From positions 1,365,501-1,429,500 of the forward strand of contig WVSR01000001.1 of NCBI GenBank assembly GCA_015689775.1: a stretch of DNA of 64,000 nucleotides. The letters are read 5' to 3'. The notes under the pieces are model-generated. The model worked only from the letters and a program-made list of their open reading frames with translations, ran no database searches and was not told the DNA's origin. The DNA comes from Rhodobacterales bacterium LSUCC0387. Its GTDB lineage: Bacteria; Pseudomonadota; Alphaproteobacteria; Rhodobacterales; Rhodobacteraceae. The position numbers and the translations under genes are program-made. This document shows, one piece after another, positions 9,509 to 20,112 of this stretch. Position 1 is the first letter of the stretch, and every line of letters starts with the position of its first letter.

Positions 9509-10036
9509 TTATTTGGTTTCGGGCGCAAGGGCGCGAAACCGGCGTTTGTGGTAAATCATTGGGTCGGTCTGATCTGATAGGGTCACGGCGCGCACCACGC
9601 CGAAAATCACGTGATGCGTCCCGATGCTGTCTGATTTCAAAATGTTGCAATCAAAGGCGGCCAAAACATCAGAGAAAACAGGCGCGCCCGTGGCAAGCGG
9701 GGCATAGGCCACTCCGTCAAACCGCGCAGGCCCCGTGAGGCCATGCCGGCCTGCAAAAATTTCTGCTATTTTATCAAATCCTTGGCCGAGGATATTGATA
9801 CAAAATGCACCATTTTCCAGAATGACAGGTAGCGATGTTGAATTGGCATGAACGCAAATCAACATGGTTGGGCCATCGGCTTGGATGTCTGGGTCTGCAG
9901 AAACAGAACTCATGGCCGAGACAGTCAAGCCACCCAAACCCGCAACACCATCGGTGGTGACCACGCAGACGGAATTCGCGCAAAGGCTCATCGCGTCAAT
10001 AAAATCTTGGCGCAATTTATCAGTCTGCTCAGTCAT
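9509..10036 (-). CDS. Flavin reductase domain protein
   Basis: A 175-residue FMN-binding split-barrel protein of the flavin reductase family, the same group as HpaC and RutF. Such proteins use NAD(P)H to reduce free flavin for a partner monooxygenase. Typical features are NSVCVVTTDGVAGLGGLTVSAMSSVSADP near the N terminus, FCINILG in the middle and GTHHVIFGVV near the end. No monooxygenase gene lies beside it, so its partner is unknown. It is transcribed divergently from the agmatinase gene across a 136-base gap and followed closely by mazG. Confidence 0.87.
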   Translation of the reverse strand: MTEQTDKLRQDFIDAMSLCANSVCVVTTDGVAGLGGLTVSAMSSVSADPDIQADGPTMLICVHANSTSLPVILENGAFCINILGQGFDKIAEIFAGRHGLTGPARFDGVAYAPLATGAPVFSDVLAAFDCNILKSDSIGTHHVIFGVVRAVTLSDQTDPMIYHKRRFRALAPETK

Positions 10037-10172
10037 CTGCCCATCCTTTTTGATCTTTGGGGTAGATCTAGTCGAAATTCACCCTTGAGGCCAGTCGCCA
10101 CGGCGGGTTTGGCTTGAGTTTTTGCCAGTCATAGAACAGAAAAGGTCAGTGACTGTAAGAGAGAGGCGCAAA

Positions 10173-11144
10173 ATGGCGCTCGGAGATGCCAAAAGCCAAA
10201 TTGATCTTGCTGTTACGGCGGGATCGTTCAAAGGGCTCGCGTTTGAGAATGCGTTTTCTGGGGTGCCTTCGTTTTTGCGCCGCAAACTGTCCAAAGACCT
10301 ATCAGGCGTGGATCTGGCAATTACAGGCATTCCCTTTGATCAGGCGGTAACGCATCGCGCAGGCACCCGATTTGGCCCGCGTGCCATCCGCGCCGCCTCA
10401 AGTTTGCAACCTTTTGATCCGCCCTTCGGGTGGGATGGTTTCTCGCCGCTTGAGGAATTTGCGATTGCCGATTACGGCGATATGGCACTGGATTATGCGC
10501 AACCCGCGCAGACGCCCGCCGCAATTGAGGTCCATATCGCTGGGATTTTGGCCCAAGGGGCCAATGTAATCAGCTTGGGCGGGGATCATTCGATCACCCT
10601 GCCGATTTTGCGGGCCCATGTGGCCAAATTCGGGCCCTTGGCGCTGCTGCAATTTGATGCCCATACCGACACTTGGTCTGATGATGACCCTGCGCGGGTG
10701 GATCATGGAACCTTCTGCTACAAGGCGGTTAAGGAAGGTTTGATTGACGTTGAGCGGTCAATCCATGTGGGTATTCGCACAGTGGTAGACGAGAATCTGG
10801 GCATCGAGATCATCAGTGCCCAAGATGTGGCGTGGCGCGGTGTGGCGGATGTGATTTCAGCGATCCGCACGCGGCTTGGTGATGGTCCTGCCTATCTTTC
10901 CTTTGATATTGATGCGCTTGATCCGGCCTATGCCCCCGGAACAGGCACGCCCGTCTGGGGGGGGCTCAGTAGCCGTGAGGTGGCCTTGATCCTGCGCGGA
11001 TTGGCGGGGATCAACCTGATCGGCGGTGATGTGGTTGAGGTTTCACCTCCCTATGACACGGGCGAGATCACGGCGGTGGCCGCCGCCCATGTTGCGCTAG
11101 AGCTGATTTGCCTTTGGGGTTGGCCGAAACGGTCGCGCGGATGA
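10173..11144 (+). CDS. speB: Agmatinase/ureohydrolase-family enzyme
   Basis: A 323-residue ureohydrolase. The binuclear Mn motifs are all present: GGDHSIT, FDAHTDTW and SFDIDALDPAYAPGTGTP. Family members hydrolyse agmatine, guanidinobutyrate or related guanidino compounds to an amine plus urea. Agmatinase is the best guess, but substrate assignment in this family is unreliable. I chose the ATG at 10173 behind AGAGAGAGG; an upstream in-frame ATG at 10122 adds 17 basic residues. The stop overlaps the start of the next gene (ATGA), so the genes are translationally coupled. Confidence 0.85.
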   Translation: MALGDAKSQIDLAVTAGSFKGLAFENAFSGVPSFLRRKLSKDLSGVDLAITGIPFDQAVTHRAGTRFGPRAIRAASSLQPFDPPFGWDGFSPLEEFAIADYGDMALDYAQPAQTPAAIEVHIAGILAQGANVISLGGDHSITLPILRAHVAKFGPLALLQFDAHTDTWSDDDPARVDHGTFCYKAVKEGLIDVERSIHVGIRTVVDENLGIEIISAQDVAWRGVADVISAIRTRLGDGPAYLSFDIDALDPAYAPGTGTPVWGGLSSREVALILRGLAGINLIGGDVVEVSPPYDTGEITAVAAAHVALELICLWGWPKRSRG

Positions 11145-12079
11145 CAGAACATCCGCGAAAATTAAAGCGCTATCAGGTCGCGCGTGATATCACCTACGCA
11201 ACCTCGGCGCAGACCCAAATGGGGCGTACGGTGATCCGTATATTGGAAAATACGACAGGGCGCCTGTCCCTGATCCGCCGTGCCGAAGGCTATGAGGCTC
11301 AAGTGGCCGCAGGCCATGATTTTTGGCAGGTGATATGCGACCTTTATGGCCTTAGGACTAATTATCACGGGGCAGGGCTAGAGGGCATCCCCGAGGCAGG
11401 GCCACTGATTTTGATTGCGAACCATCCGTTTGGCATTTTGGATGGGCTGATTATGGGGCATATCCTATCGCAGCGCCGCAAAGGGGATTTCCGCATTCTC
11501 GCGCATCAAATTTTTCGCAAGGCCCCGGATCTTGAGCGGATAATTCTGCCCGTTTCCTTTGATGAAACCAAAGAGGCAGTTGCGCAAAACATCACCACAC
11601 GCAAGGCCGCGTTTTCCTATTTGGATCAAGGAGGCGCGATTGGCATTTTTCCTGGCGGAACAGTTTCGACTGCGGCCAAGCTTTTTGGTGTTCCGATGGA
11701 TCCAGATTGGCGGGTCTTTACCGCGCGTATGATCGCGCGTTCAGGCGCAACCGTTATCCCAATTTTCTTTGAAGGGCAGAATTCGCGTCTTTTCCAGATC
11801 ATGAGCCATATCCATGTCACCTTGCGCATGGGGTTGTTAATCCGTGAATTTCGCAAACGGATCAAAGTGCCGCTTGAGGTAACAGTGGGCAGGCCAATTT
11901 CGCGGCGAGATATGGCAGCTCATCTGGACAATCCGCCCGCGTTGATGGATTTTCTACGCAGCGAAACCTATCGCTTGAGCCAAACGCCGATTGACCCACG
12001 CATGCGCGGGTTTGAATTTGATCAAAAGCGTCTCGCCAAGCGGCATGAAAGGCAGGAAGATGGCGGTCGGCATATTTGA
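11141..12079 (+). CDS. Lysophospholipid-acyltransferase-like protein
   Basis: A 312-residue protein of the PlsC-like glycerolipid acyltransferase group. It shows NHPFGILD at residues 94-101 (the catalytic His/Asp pair, here spaced by five residues rather than the classical four) and the acyl-acceptor motif FPGGT at 170-174. The group includes enzymes making phosphatidic acid or ornithine lipids, so the exact acceptor is not readable. The start codon overlaps the agmatinase stop and the 3' end overlaps murI by 20 bases, making an unusually compact operon. Confidence 0.85.
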   Translation: MTEHPRKLKRYQVARDITYATSAQTQMGRTVIRILENTTGRLSLIRRAEGYEAQVAAGHDFWQVICDLYGLRTNYHGAGLEGIPEAGPLILIANHPFGILDGLIMGHILSQRRKGDFRILAHQIFRKAPDLERIILPVSFDETKEAVAQNITTRKAAFSYLDQGGAIGIFPGGTVSTAAKLFGVPMDPDWRVFTARMIARSGATVIPIFFEGQNSRLFQIMSHIHVTLRMGLLIREFRKRIKVPLEVTVGRPISRRDMAAHLDNPPALMDFLRSETYRLSQTPIDPRMRGFEFDQKRLAKRHERQEDGGRHI

Positions 12080-12887
12080 CTCAGGCCTTGGCGGGCTGAC
12101 AGTGTTGGATGCGGTCACGCGGCGATTGCCCGATTTGCCGTTGGTGTATTTTGGCGATAACGCGAACGCGCCCTATGGGGTACGCGATGGGGAAGATATT
12201 TACCAATTGACAACGCGAGGGGTGCGATGCCTGTTTGATCAAGGCTGTGATCTGGTGATTTTGGCCTGTAACACCGCCTCTGCGGCAGCGTTGCGGCGCA
12301 TGCAGGAGGGGTGGGTTCCCAAAGACAAGCGCGTCCTTGGCGTGTTTGTGCCTTTGATCGAGGCATTGACCGAGCGGCAATGGGGGGATAACTCGCCCCC
12401 CCGTGAAGTCGCGGTTAAGCATGTGGCGCTTTTTGCCACGCCTGCAACTGTCTCAAGCCGCGCGTTTCAACGTGAATTGGCCTTTCGTGCCATTGGTGTT
12501 GATGTTGAGGCACAGCCTTGTGGGGGCTTGGTGGATGCGATTGAGATGGGCGATATGATCTTGGCCGAGGCGATGGTTCGCAGCCATGTTGAGGCGCTGT
12601 TGCGCCGTATGCCGCACCCCGAAGCGGCCATTTTGGGCTGCACCCATTACCCACTGGTTGAGGAGCATTTCCGCAACGCTCTTGGGCCTGATGTGGCAGT
12701 ATACAGTCAGCCAAATCTGGTTGCCGAAAGTCTAGCCGATTATCTGACTCGCCGCCCCGAAATGGCAGGTGAAAGACCAGTGACGAAGTTTTTGACAACG
12801 GGCGACCCGCAAAAAGTATCGAATAAGGCAACACAGTTTTTGCGCCGCAAGATTGCCTTTGAACAGTCAGAGCTTCCTGATGCATGA
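12060..12887 (+). CDS. murI: Glutamate racemase
   Basis: A 275-residue glutamate racemase that supplies D-glutamate for peptidoglycan. The two catalytic cysteines are visible: Cys70 in ILACNTAS and Cys194 in [19 protein letters not shown] and GDNANAPYG are the standard N-terminal motifs. The start [12 protein letters not shown] lies inside the end of the acyltransferase gene, behind AGGAAG. The longer frame to 11991 is a shadow of that gene. Confidence 0.96.
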   Translation: MAVGIFDSGLGGLTVLDAVTRRLPDLPLVYFGDNANAPYGVRDGEDIYQLTTRGVRCLFDQGCDLVILACNTASAAALRRMQEGWVPKDKRVLGVFVPLIEALTERQWGDNSPPREVAVKHVALFATPATVSSRAFQRELAFRAIGVDVEAQPCGGLVDAIEMGDMILAEAMVRSHVEALLRRMPHPEAAILGCTHYPLVEEHFRNALGPDVAVYSQPNLVAESLADYLTRRPEMAGERPVTKFLTTGDPQKVSNKATQFLRRKIAFEQSELPDA

Positions 12888-12897
12888 AAGAGATGGA

Positions 12898-13926
12898 ATG
12901 ACAAAGAATATCGCAATCCTGGGGGCCTCTGGATATACGGGCGCGGAATTGGTGCGGCTGATCCGTGGGCATGGGGGCATGCGCATCGTAGCCCTGTCAG
13001 GCGAGCGCAAGGCGGGCATGGCGATGGGGGATGTGTTTCCCTTTTTGCGCCACTTAGATTTGCCCGTTCTTCAGAAGATCGAAGAAATTGATTTCGCAAA
13101 TATTGATCTGGCCTTTTGTGCGCTGCCCCATGCGACCTCGCAGGCGGCGATCAAAGGCCTGCCTCGCGATTTGAAAATTGTCGATCTCTCTGCGGATTTT
13201 CGTCTGCGCGACCCTGCGGCCTATGAAAAATGGTATGGCCAACCCCATGCCGCCCCAGAGTTGCAGAGCGAAGCCGTCTATGGCTTGACCGAATTTTACC
13301 GCGCCCAAATATCAGCGGCGCGGCTTGTTGCGGGCACAGGCTGCAACGCGGCTACTGGGCAATATGCCCTGCGGCCTTTGATTTCGGCAGGGCTGATTGA
13401 TCTTGATGAGATAATCATCAACATGGTGGTTGGGGTGTCGGGGGCAGGGCGCAGCCTAAAAGAAAACTTGCTTCATGCTGAGCTATCTGAAGGCGCCAAC
13501 CCCTATGGGGTGGGCGGCACACATCGCCATTTGGGAGAATTTGATCAAGAATTCTCACGCCTCGCGGGGCGCAAGGTTGAGGTGCAATTTACCCCCCATC
13601 TTGCCCCGTTCAACCGCGGGATCTTGGCCTCGATCTATGTCAAAGGCGAGGCTGAGGCGATTTACGACACACTGACTGCAACCTATGGGCCCGAGCCTTT
13701 CGTGCATGTGCTACCCTTTGGTGCAGTCCCGTCAACGCATGATGTGCGAGGCTCCAACCATGCCTATATAGGGGTGGCAAAGGATCGGCGCGCGAGTCGC
13801 GCGATTGTCTTTGCGGCGCTTGATAACCTGTGCAAAGGGTCATCGGGCCAAGCGTTGCAAAACGCTAATCTGATGCTTGGGTTTGACGAAAAGCAAGGGT
13901 TAGAAAACCTCGCGCTTTTCCCATGA
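12898..13926 (+). CDS. argC: N-acetyl-gamma-glutamyl-phosphate reductase
   Basis: A 342-residue ArgC, the NADPH-dependent third step of arginine synthesis. [13 protein letters not shown] at residues 9-21 is the nucleotide-binding loop. The catalytic Cys is residue 149 in [25 protein letters not shown] is the conserved C-terminal active-site segment. It follows murI by 10 bases and precedes ccmE by 39 bases on the same strand. The ATG at 12898 fits the family start; one at 12880 overlaps murI. Confidence 0.96.
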   Translation: MTKNIAILGASGYTGAELVRLIRGHGGMRIVALSGERKAGMAMGDVFPFLRHLDLPVLQKIEEIDFANIDLAFCALPHATSQAAIKGLPRDLKIVDLSADFRLRDPAAYEKWYGQPHAAPELQSEAVYGLTEFYRAQISAARLVAGTGCNAATGQYALRPLISAGLIDLDEIIINMVVGVSGAGRSLKENLLHAELSEGANPYGVGGTHRHLGEFDQEFSRLAGRKVEVQFTPHLAPFNRGILASIYVKGEAEAIYDTLTATYGPEPFVHVLPFGAVPSTHDVRGSNHAYIGVAKDRRASRAIVFAALDNLCKGSSGQALQNANLMLGFDEKQGLENLALFP

Positions 13927-13965
13927 CCTCGCGTGACGGCGTGATAGAACGATAGGTGTAAGACA

Positions 13966-14409
13966 ATGCAAACATTGAAAAAAAGACGCCGTATTCAGAT
14001 TGTTATGCTGGCCGTGTTTTTCCTTGGCGGTATGGCGGTGCTTGTTGGGTATGGGTTTCGCGATGGCATCAATTTCTTCATGCCGCCCGCCGAAGTGGCC
14101 GAAAACCCGCCCGCACCGAATAAAATCTTCCGCATCGGTGGCTTAGTGGAGGAGGGGACGTTGCGCCGTGGCCAAGGGGCGACCATCACCTTTAACGTCA
14201 CCGATGGGGCGGCCTCTATCCCTGTCGCTTACACGGGTGTACTGCCAGATTTGTTTGGCGAGCGCGAAGGTATGGTCGGCACGGGCCGCCTGATCGATGG
14301 CGTTTTCGAGGCAACTGAAATCCTCGCCCGCCATGACGAGACCTATATGCCCGAAGAGGTGATCGACGCTCTTAAGGAACAGGGTGTGTACGTTGCGCCC
14401 GAGAGTTAA
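13966..14409 (+). CDS. ccmE: Cytochrome c maturation protein CcmE (heme chaperone)
   Basis: A 147-residue membrane-anchored heme chaperone that carries heme covalently to apocytochromes in the periplasm. It has an N-terminal basic stretch and one transmembrane helix (residues about 11-30). An OB-fold follows, starting at KIFRIGGLVEEGTL. The heme-attaching His123 and conserved Tyr127 are in LARHDETYMP. It stands apart from the other ccm genes here, which is common in Rhodobacterales. Two cytochromes c encoded at 19.2-20.6 kb would be clients of this pathway. Confidence 0.96.
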   Translation: MQTLKKRRRIQIVMLAVFFLGGMAVLVGYGFRDGINFFMPPAEVAENPPAPNKIFRIGGLVEEGTLRRGQGATITFNVTDGAASIPVAYTGVLPDLFGEREGMVGTGRLIDGVFEATEILARHDETYMPEEVIDALKEQGVYVAPES

Positions 14410-14421
14410 GGCGCATACGCC

Positions 14422-16005
14422 TCACTCCCACTCAATCGTTCCCGGCGGTTTTGAGGTGATGTCATAGGTCACGCGGTTGATGCCCTTGACCTCATTAATG
14501 ATACGGGTTGCGGTTTCGCCCAAGAAGTCATGGCTAAAGGGGTAATAATCCGCTGTCATCCCATCAACTGATGTCACTGCGCGCAAGGCGCAGGCGTAGT
14601 CATAGGTACGGCCATCGCCCATGACACCCACCGTACGCACGGGTAGGATGGCGACAAAGGCCTGCCAAATCTCGTCATAGAGCCCATGTTTGCGGATTTG
14701 GTCGATATAGACCGCATCGGCCTTGCGCAGGATCTCAAGCTTTTCGCGGGTGATCTCGCCTGGGCAACGGATCGCAAGACCAGGCCCGGGGAAGGGGTGA
14801 CGACCGATGAAATGCGCAGGCAGGCCCAATTCATGCCCCAAGGCACGCACTTCGTCTTTGAACAATTCGCGCAGCGGTTCGACCAGTTTTAGACCCATTT
14901 TTTCGGGCAGTCCGCCCACATTGTGATGACTTTTGATCGTGACGCTTGGCCCACCAGAAAAGCTCACGCTTTCAATGACATCAGGGTAAAGCGTGCCCTG
15001 CGCCAAAAAGGCGGCGCCTTCGATCTCATCGGCATATTTCTGGAACACATCAATAAATAATTTTCCGATGGTTTTGCGCTTGACCTCTGGGTCGCTGACC
15101 CCTTCGAGCGCACCAAGGAACATATCCTGTTCTTGCGCGTGGATCGTGGACAGGTTCATGTGGTCGCGGAACATAGTGACCACTTCCTCAGCCTCGTCCA
15201 TGCGCAGCAGGCCATGATCGACAAAGACGCAAGTTAACTGATCGCCAATGGCCTCATGGATCAGGGCCGCCGCGACCGAGCTATCAACCCCGCCCGACAG
15301 CCCACAAATCACCTTTGCATCGCCGACCTGTTCGCGTATGGCGGCGACCGCTTGTTCACGATATCCCGCCATTGTCCAATCGCCTCGGAAGCCTGCAATG
15401 GAGAGGAAGTTCTTGTAAAGCTGCGCGCCATTTGGGGTGTGATGCACCTCGGGGTGGAATTGCACAGCGTAGAACTGGCGGTTCACATCTGCGGTGATCG
15501 CAAAAGGCGCACCCGGGGATGTACCAAGCACCTCGAACCCATCGGCAATTTTGCTGACATGGTCACCGTGGCTCATCCAAACCTGTTCGCGGCCATCTTC
15601 TGCGCTGAACCATCCGTCCACAAAATCTGATTGCGCGGCGGTTTTGGTCACATAGGCGCGTCCAAACTCGGCGGTGGCGTGTTCGCCTGCCTCAACCTTG
15701 CCACCCAGATCCTGCATCATCACCTGCTGGCCATAGCAGATGCCCATGATCGGCACGCCCAGATTATACACGGCGCGCGGCGGGCGTGGGGATCCTTCGC
15801 GCATCACCGAATCTGGTCCGCCTGAGAAAATCACCGCCTTAGGGTCGAATTCGTTTAAAAACGAGGCATCGATATTTTGATAGGGGTGAATTTCGCAATA
15901 CACATTTTGCTCACGCAAGCGGCGGGCAATCAGTTGCGTCACTTGGCTACCGAAATCAATGATCAGAAGCCGCTCATGGGATTGGGCAATCGGTTCTATC
16001 GTCAT
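14422..16005 (-). CDS. guaA: GMP synthase (glutamine-hydrolysing)
   Basis: A 527-residue GuaA converting XMP to GMP. The glutaminase domain occupies about residues 12-205, with catalytic Cys90 in MGICYGQQ and the [10 protein letters not shown] His/Glu site. The ATP-pyrophosphatase domain follows, with the SGGVDSS P-loop, and the C-terminal dimerisation domain ends KPPGTIEWE. It is convergent with ccmE, only 12 bases away, with a short AGGCG-CATA-CGCCT hairpin near the junction. Confidence 0.98.
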   Translation of the reverse strand: MTIEPIAQSHERLLIIDFGSQVTQLIARRLREQNVYCEIHPYQNIDASFLNEFDPKAVIFSGGPDSVMREGSPRPPRAVYNLGVPIMGICYGQQVMMQDLGGKVEAGEHATAEFGRAYVTKTAAQSDFVDGWFSAEDGREQVWMSHGDHVSKIADGFEVLGTSPGAPFAITADVNRQFYAVQFHPEVHHTPNGAQLYKNFLSIAGFRGDWTMAGYREQAVAAIREQVGDAKVICGLSGGVDSSVAAALIHEAIGDQLTCVFVDHGLLRMDEAEEVVTMFRDHMNLSTIHAQEQDMFLGALEGVSDPEVKRKTIGKLFIDVFQKYADEIEGAAFLAQGTLYPDVIESVSFSGGPSVTIKSHHNVGGLPEKMGLKLVEPLRELFKDEVRALGHELGLPAHFIGRHPFPGPGLAIRCPGEITREKLEILRKADAVYIDQIRKHGLYDEIWQAFVAILPVRTVGVMGDGRTYDYACALRAVTSVDGMTADYYPFSHDFLGETATRIINEVKGINRVTYDITSKPPGTIEWE

Positions 16006-16178
16006 ATGCCTCGCATAGGCGAGGCTTTGAGCGCGCGCAAGAGCGCGAATGTCGCTTTCCCCTCACAAACGGCGCAAATCACCATCGCCCCCATTGTTTC
16101 GCAAGATAAAAGCGGCAACACACCTGCCCCGCAATTTTTGCGGGATTGAAATTTATGTCACTTCGAGAGGGCAAAATC

Positions 16179-17726
16179 ATGAGCGAAGCAGCAGCAGATC
16201 GACGTAGGGGCAGAGGGGGTGGCGGAGCCGCCCGCCGTGCGGAGCGCAGTGCACCCAAACTTGAAGCGGCGAAATATATCGAACGCAAAATCCCCAATCT
16301 CGAAATCCTTTCGGATGAGGCGCTGGAGATCATCGAAGCCAATGCGGAAAAGGTTCTCGAAGAGATCGGTGTCAATTTCGTTGAAAACCCTGAGGCGCTT
16401 AAGCGGTGGAAGGATGTGGGGGCCGATGTTAACGGCGAGCGTGTGCGCTTTCCAAAAGGATTGCTGCGCAGCTTGATTAAAACTGCGCCGTCTTCGTTTA
16501 TCCAACACGCCCGCAACCCTGAGCGCAGTGTTGAGATCGGCGGCAAATCTTTGGTGCTTGCCCCTGTTTATGGCCCTCCCTTTGTTTGGGACAGTATTGG
16601 TGGCCGCCGTTATGCGACTATGGCTGATTTTCAGAAATTCGTGAAACTGGGCTATATGTCGAAATGGCTGCACCATTCGGGTGGCACAGTGTGCGAGCCA
16701 ACGGATATTCCCGTCAATAAGCGTCATTTCGATATGCTGTACGCGCACATGAGCCTTAGCGATAAGCCCTTTATGGGGTCGGTCACCGAACCATCACGGG
16801 CGCAAGATTCGGTTGATATGTGCAAAATCTTGTTCGGCGAAGACTTCGCGACAAACAACACGGTCATGACATCGCTGATCAATATCAATTCTCCGCTGAC
16901 ATTCGATGCAACTATGATGGGCGCATTGGAGGTCTATGCCGCGAGCAATCAGGCCTGCATCGTCTCGCCCTTTATCGTGGGGGGAGCGATGGCGCCTGTT
17001 TCGGTTATGGGCACGCTGACCCAGGTGTTGGCCGAGGTGATGGTGGCTGTCGCCTATAGTCAAATAATCCGCAAAGGCGCGCCTGTGATATTCGGCGCGT
17101 TTGTGACTTCCATTGATATGAATTCAGGGGCGCCCACATTTGGCACGCCAGAGGCGTCACAAATTACCTATGGCGCAGGTCAATTGGCGCGGCGTTTGAA
17201 CTTGCCTTACCGCTCGGCGGGTTCATTTAATGGCTCGAAATTGCCCGATGCGCAGGCGGCCTATGAGACATCAAATTCGCTGAATATGGGTTTGCTGTCA
17301 GGCGTGAATTTCATGCTGCATGCCTGCGGTTGGCTTGAGGGTGGCTTGGCCGCAAGCCCCGAGAAATTCGTCCTTGATGCTGATCAGCTTGGTGTGTTGC
17401 ACCATCTGGCGGCGGGCGTGCCGATTGATCAGAATGCCCAAGCGATGGATGCATTGCGCGAAGTTGGCCCTGGAGGGCATTTCTTGGGCTGTGCGCATAC
17501 ACAGGCGAATTTCAAAACCGCTTTCTGGAAAACTAATGTGCTTGATTACAAGCCTTATGAAACATGGATGGATGAAGGCAGCCGTGACAGCGTGGCCTTG
17601 GCGGCTGCGCGGGTAGACAAAATGCTGTCTGAATATGTCCAGCCCGCGCTTGACCTTGCGATTGACGAGGCCCTCAAGGCCTATATCGCGAAGCGCAAAT
17701 CTGAGATGCCAGACGCCTTTATCTGA
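16179..17726 (+). CDS. MttB-family (trimethylamine methyltransferase-like) protein, no pyrrolysine
   Basis: A 515-residue member of the MttB superfamily. In methanogens MttB moves a methyl group from trimethylamine to a corrinoid protein using pyrrolysine. This reading frame has no internal TAG, so it belongs to the non-pyrrolysine group, some of which demethylate glycine betaine or other quaternary amines. The Arg/Gly-rich N terminus (RRRGRGGGGAARRAER) precedes the barrel domain. Segments include VYGPPFVWDSIGGRRYATM and IFGAFVTSIDMNSGAPTFG. No corrinoid protein or reductive activator gene is adjacent, so the substrate is unknown. It ends at a strong terminator. Confidence 0.88.
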   Translation: MSEAAADRRRGRGGGGAARRAERSAPKLEAAKYIERKIPNLEILSDEALEIIEANAEKVLEEIGVNFVENPEALKRWKDVGADVNGERVRFPKGLLRSLIKTAPSSFIQHARNPERSVEIGGKSLVLAPVYGPPFVWDSIGGRRYATMADFQKFVKLGYMSKWLHHSGGTVCEPTDIPVNKRHFDMLYAHMSLSDKPFMGSVTEPSRAQDSVDMCKILFGEDFATNNTVMTSLININSPLTFDATMMGALEVYAASNQACIVSPFIVGGAMAPVSVMGTLTQVLAEVMVAVAYSQIIRKGAPVIFGAFVTSIDMNSGAPTFGTPEASQITYGAGQLARRLNLPYRSAGSFNGSKLPDAQAAYETSNSLNMGLLSGVNFMLHACGWLEGGLAASPEKFVLDADQLGVLHHLAAGVPIDQNAQAMDALREVGPGGHFLGCAHTQANFKTAFWKTNVLDYKPYETWMDEGSRDSVALAAARVDKMLSEYVQPALDLAIDEALKAYIAKRKSEMPDAFI

Positions 17727-17750
17727 GCTTCAAGGTCAGGTGATCTTTCG

Positions 17751-17786
17751 CCGCCCCACGCCACAAGCTTGGGGCGGTTTTCTTTT
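17751..17786 (+). terminator. Rho-independent terminator after the MttB-family gene
   Basis: Stem CCGCCCCA (17751-17758) pairs with TGGGGCGG (17770-17777) around an 11-base loop, followed by TTTTCTTTT. It lies 25 bases after the stop. Confidence 0.85.
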
Positions 17787-18256
17787 GCGACACTTGCATC
17801 TGTGCTTTTGCGCTGTGCCAGTTGGATCAGCGCGGAAAGGGTCTTGATATGTCGGGTGGGCGAGTAATGTGCAGGCCCGCTCAAGCGCGCAGTATTGAGG
17901 GCTTCTGCGTGCGCCAAAAGATCTCGGCTTGATTGGCGCAAGGGTTTTTGGCCTGTGGCAGCAAAGCGCGCCGCACGCACAAGCGAGAGGGCGGCGCATA
18001 TCTTGGAGGGTGGTCATCAAATCAACCAAGGCGAGGGGAGGGGTCTTTCTTTGGTAAAGATTTACTCCCCAAGAATGCACGCATATATCAAAGGCTTGCA
18101 GAATTCCCCAATTTGAATTGCAACGCCTTTTGGAATTTTATCAAACCCCGCACGGGTTAGCGCCCGCAATAATCGAGTGAGGCAACGTAATTTGCGGGGT
18201 TACAATCGTGCCGCAAAGAAATTAAATTACCCCTGAAACGTCACGGAGTCAGACCC
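17787..18256. other. 470-base intergenic region before lipA, possible gene relic
   Basis: No convincing intact gene. On the minus strand a frame open from about 17983 down to 17681 reads RFAATGQKPLRQSSRDLL and continues to IKTLSALIQLAQRK, which looks protein-like. It has no good start, appears shifted from an ATG-bearing frame beginning MTTLQDMR (about 18030), and would have to run through the MttB terminator. A decayed small gene is possible. Near lipA, TTTGCGG (18191-18197) pairs with CCGCAAA (18211-18217) around a 13-base loop and could form a leader hairpin. Confidence 0.3.
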
Positions 18257-19207
18257 ATGCGCGACCTTAAATTGCCCGAGCAGCGTCACCCCGAAAAGGC
18301 GCATCGCCCCGATCAGGCACAGCCGAAAAAACCCTCTTGGATTCGGGTTAAGGCCCCTGTTGGTGAAGGCTATACGGCCACGCATAAAATCATGCGCGAG
18401 CACAACTTGACCACCGTTTGCGAGGAGGCGGGTTGCCCCAATGTCGGCGAATGTTGGAGCCAAGGTCACGCCACGATGATGATCATGGGCGAGGTTTGCA
18501 CCCGTGCTTGCACCTTTTGCAATATTGCAACCGGTAAGCCGCCCGAGGCTTTGGATGTGTTTGAACCGGGCCGCGTGGCCGATGCCGTCAAGAAACTTGG
18601 TCTGAACCACGTTGTCATCACTTCGGTTGACCGCGATGACATTGAGGATGGCGGGGCAGAACACTTTGCCCAAACCATTCGCGCTATTCGCCGTCAATCA
18701 TCTGATACGACCATCGAGATCTTAACCCCCGATTTTTTGAAATGCGACCCAAGTGTTTTGGAAATCGTGGTGCGTGCAAAGCCCGATGTGTTCAATCATA
18801 ACCTCGAAACTGTGCCGGGTCTTTACTCTGAGGTGCGCCCTGGCGCGCGCTATTTCCATAGCCTGCGCCTGCTGCAGCGGGTCAAGGAGATGGATCCAAC
18901 CATGTTCACCAAATCTGGTATCATGGTTGGCCTTGGGGAAGACCGCCAATCCGTGTTGCAGGTGATGGATGACATGCGGGCCGCCGATATCGACTTTTTG
19001 ACCATTGGCCAATATCTGCAGCCAACCCCGAAACATCACGCGGTGGATCGTTTTGTGACGCCCGAGGAATTCAAGGCCTATGAAAAGGCGGCCTTTGGCA
19101 AAGGGTTCTTGATGGTTTCGGCCACGCCTTTGACGCGGTCTAGCTATCATGCAGGGGATGATTTTGCCCGCCTCAAAGCGGCGCGTTTGGCAAAATTAGG
19201 CGCTTAA
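18257..19207 (+). CDS. lipA: Lipoyl synthase
   Basis: A 316-residue radical-SAM enzyme that inserts two sulfurs into octanoyl chains on the lipoyl domains of 2-oxoacid dehydrogenases and GcvH. The auxiliary cluster cysteines are in [13 protein letters not shown]. The radical-SAM CX3CX2C is in [10 protein letters not shown]. The terminal [10 protein letters not shown] segment holds the Ser ligand. It is preceded by a long leader region with a hairpin. Its stop codon overlaps that of the convergent cytochrome gene. Confidence 0.97.
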   Translation: MRDLKLPEQRHPEKAHRPDQAQPKKPSWIRVKAPVGEGYTATHKIMREHNLTTVCEEAGCPNVGECWSQGHATMMIMGEVCTRACTFCNIATGKPPEALDVFEPGRVADAVKKLGLNHVVITSVDRDDIEDGGAEHFAQTIRAIRRQSSDTTIEILTPDFLKCDPSVLEIVVRAKPDVFNHNLETVPGLYSEVRPGARYFHSLRLLQRVKEMDPTMFTKSGIMVGLGEDRQSVLQVMDDMRAADIDFLTIGQYLQPTPKHHAVDRFVTPEEFKAYEKAAFGKGFLMVSATPLTRSSYHAGDDFARLKAARLAKLGA

Positions 19208-20091
19208 GGCAATTCTTTGAGATATTGCGCAATTGCGGCCCGATCATCGGGCTGCAGTATGGCCATGTTTCGGATCACATCGACCATATGACCGCCTGCG
19301 CTGTCAAAGCTTGGGGTAAAGCCGTCATTGAGATAGGCCGCGATCTCATCCTTCGACCATGTCAATTCGTCTGGGGTGAGGGGGGGGATGCGCCCCTGTC
19401 CCGAAGGGTTTGGCGCACCTCTAAGCCACGCGCCATGATCCACTGCGCCAAGTGCGCCGCGGGGTGTGTGGCATTCACCGCAATGCGCGAGGGCCTCAAC
19501 CAGATAACGGCCCCGCAGGGCTTCGTCACTCAAGGGGGCCGTGACCGCATATCCTTGCTCAAGGTAGAGGGCCTGCCAGAAGAATAGGGCGGGGCGGATG
19601 TTGAAGGGAAAGGTCAGATCATGGTCGCGCGACAGGCTTGGGTCGGCGGGCAGGCTTTGCAGATAGCCATATAGATCAGCCATATCTTGGGGGTCAGCCA
19701 AACGATAAGCTGTGTAAGGAAAGGCAGGATAAAGGGGCAAACCATTCGGCCCGCGGCCATGTTGCATAGCGCTTAGGAACTGCGCCATTGTCCAACTGCC
19801 TATGCCTGCATTCGCATCAGCGCTGATATTTGGCGCGTAAAATGTGCCAAATTCCGTTTCAAAGGCGCGCCCACCTGTCAAGATTAACCTCGCCTCACCC
19901 TTGGCCCCGTTTGCAGCGTGGCATGAGGCACATCCCCCCGCCCAAAACACACGCGCGCCATTCTCTAGATTGGGGTCAGCTAGGACCGCCATGGTGCTTG
20001 CCGTGATTGGGCTGCGCGGAAAGACCGCCCATATCAAAAGAAACCCGCCAAAAGCGGCCAAACTGGCGCTGAGGATCAGTTTCTTCCACAT
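19204..20091 (-). CDS. Membrane-anchored di-heme cytochrome c
   Basis: A 295-residue protein with an N-terminal hydrophobic anchor (residues about 4-24, no obvious cleavage site) and two c-type heme motifs: CASCH near residue 54 and CGECH near residue 203. The pattern fits the di-heme cytochromes associated with alcohol or sugar dehydrogenases and similar periplasmic electron carriers. No dehydrogenase gene is next to it. It starts 21 bases after the cytochrome c' gene and is probably in one operon with it. Confidence 0.9.
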   Translation of the reverse strand: MWKKLILSASLAAFGGFLLIWAVFPRSPITASTMAVLADPNLENGARVFWAGGCASCHAANGAKGEARLILTGGRAFETEFGTFYAPNISADANAGIGSWTMAQFLSAMQHGRGPNGLPLYPAFPYTAYRLADPQDMADLYGYLQSLPADPSLSRDHDLTFPFNIRPALFFWQALYLEQGYAVTAPLSDEALRGRYLVEALAHCGECHTPRGALGAVDHGAWLRGAPNPSGQGRIPPLTPDELTWSKDEIAAYLNDGFTPSFDSAGGHMVDVIRNMAILQPDDRAAIAQYLKELP

Positions 20092-20112
20092 GGGCGGCCC
20101 GTATCCTGTGTT

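Noticed and set aside
12415-12972. 185-residue minus-strand frame
   Set aside because: Antisense to murI and argC, with a composition typical of shadow frames.
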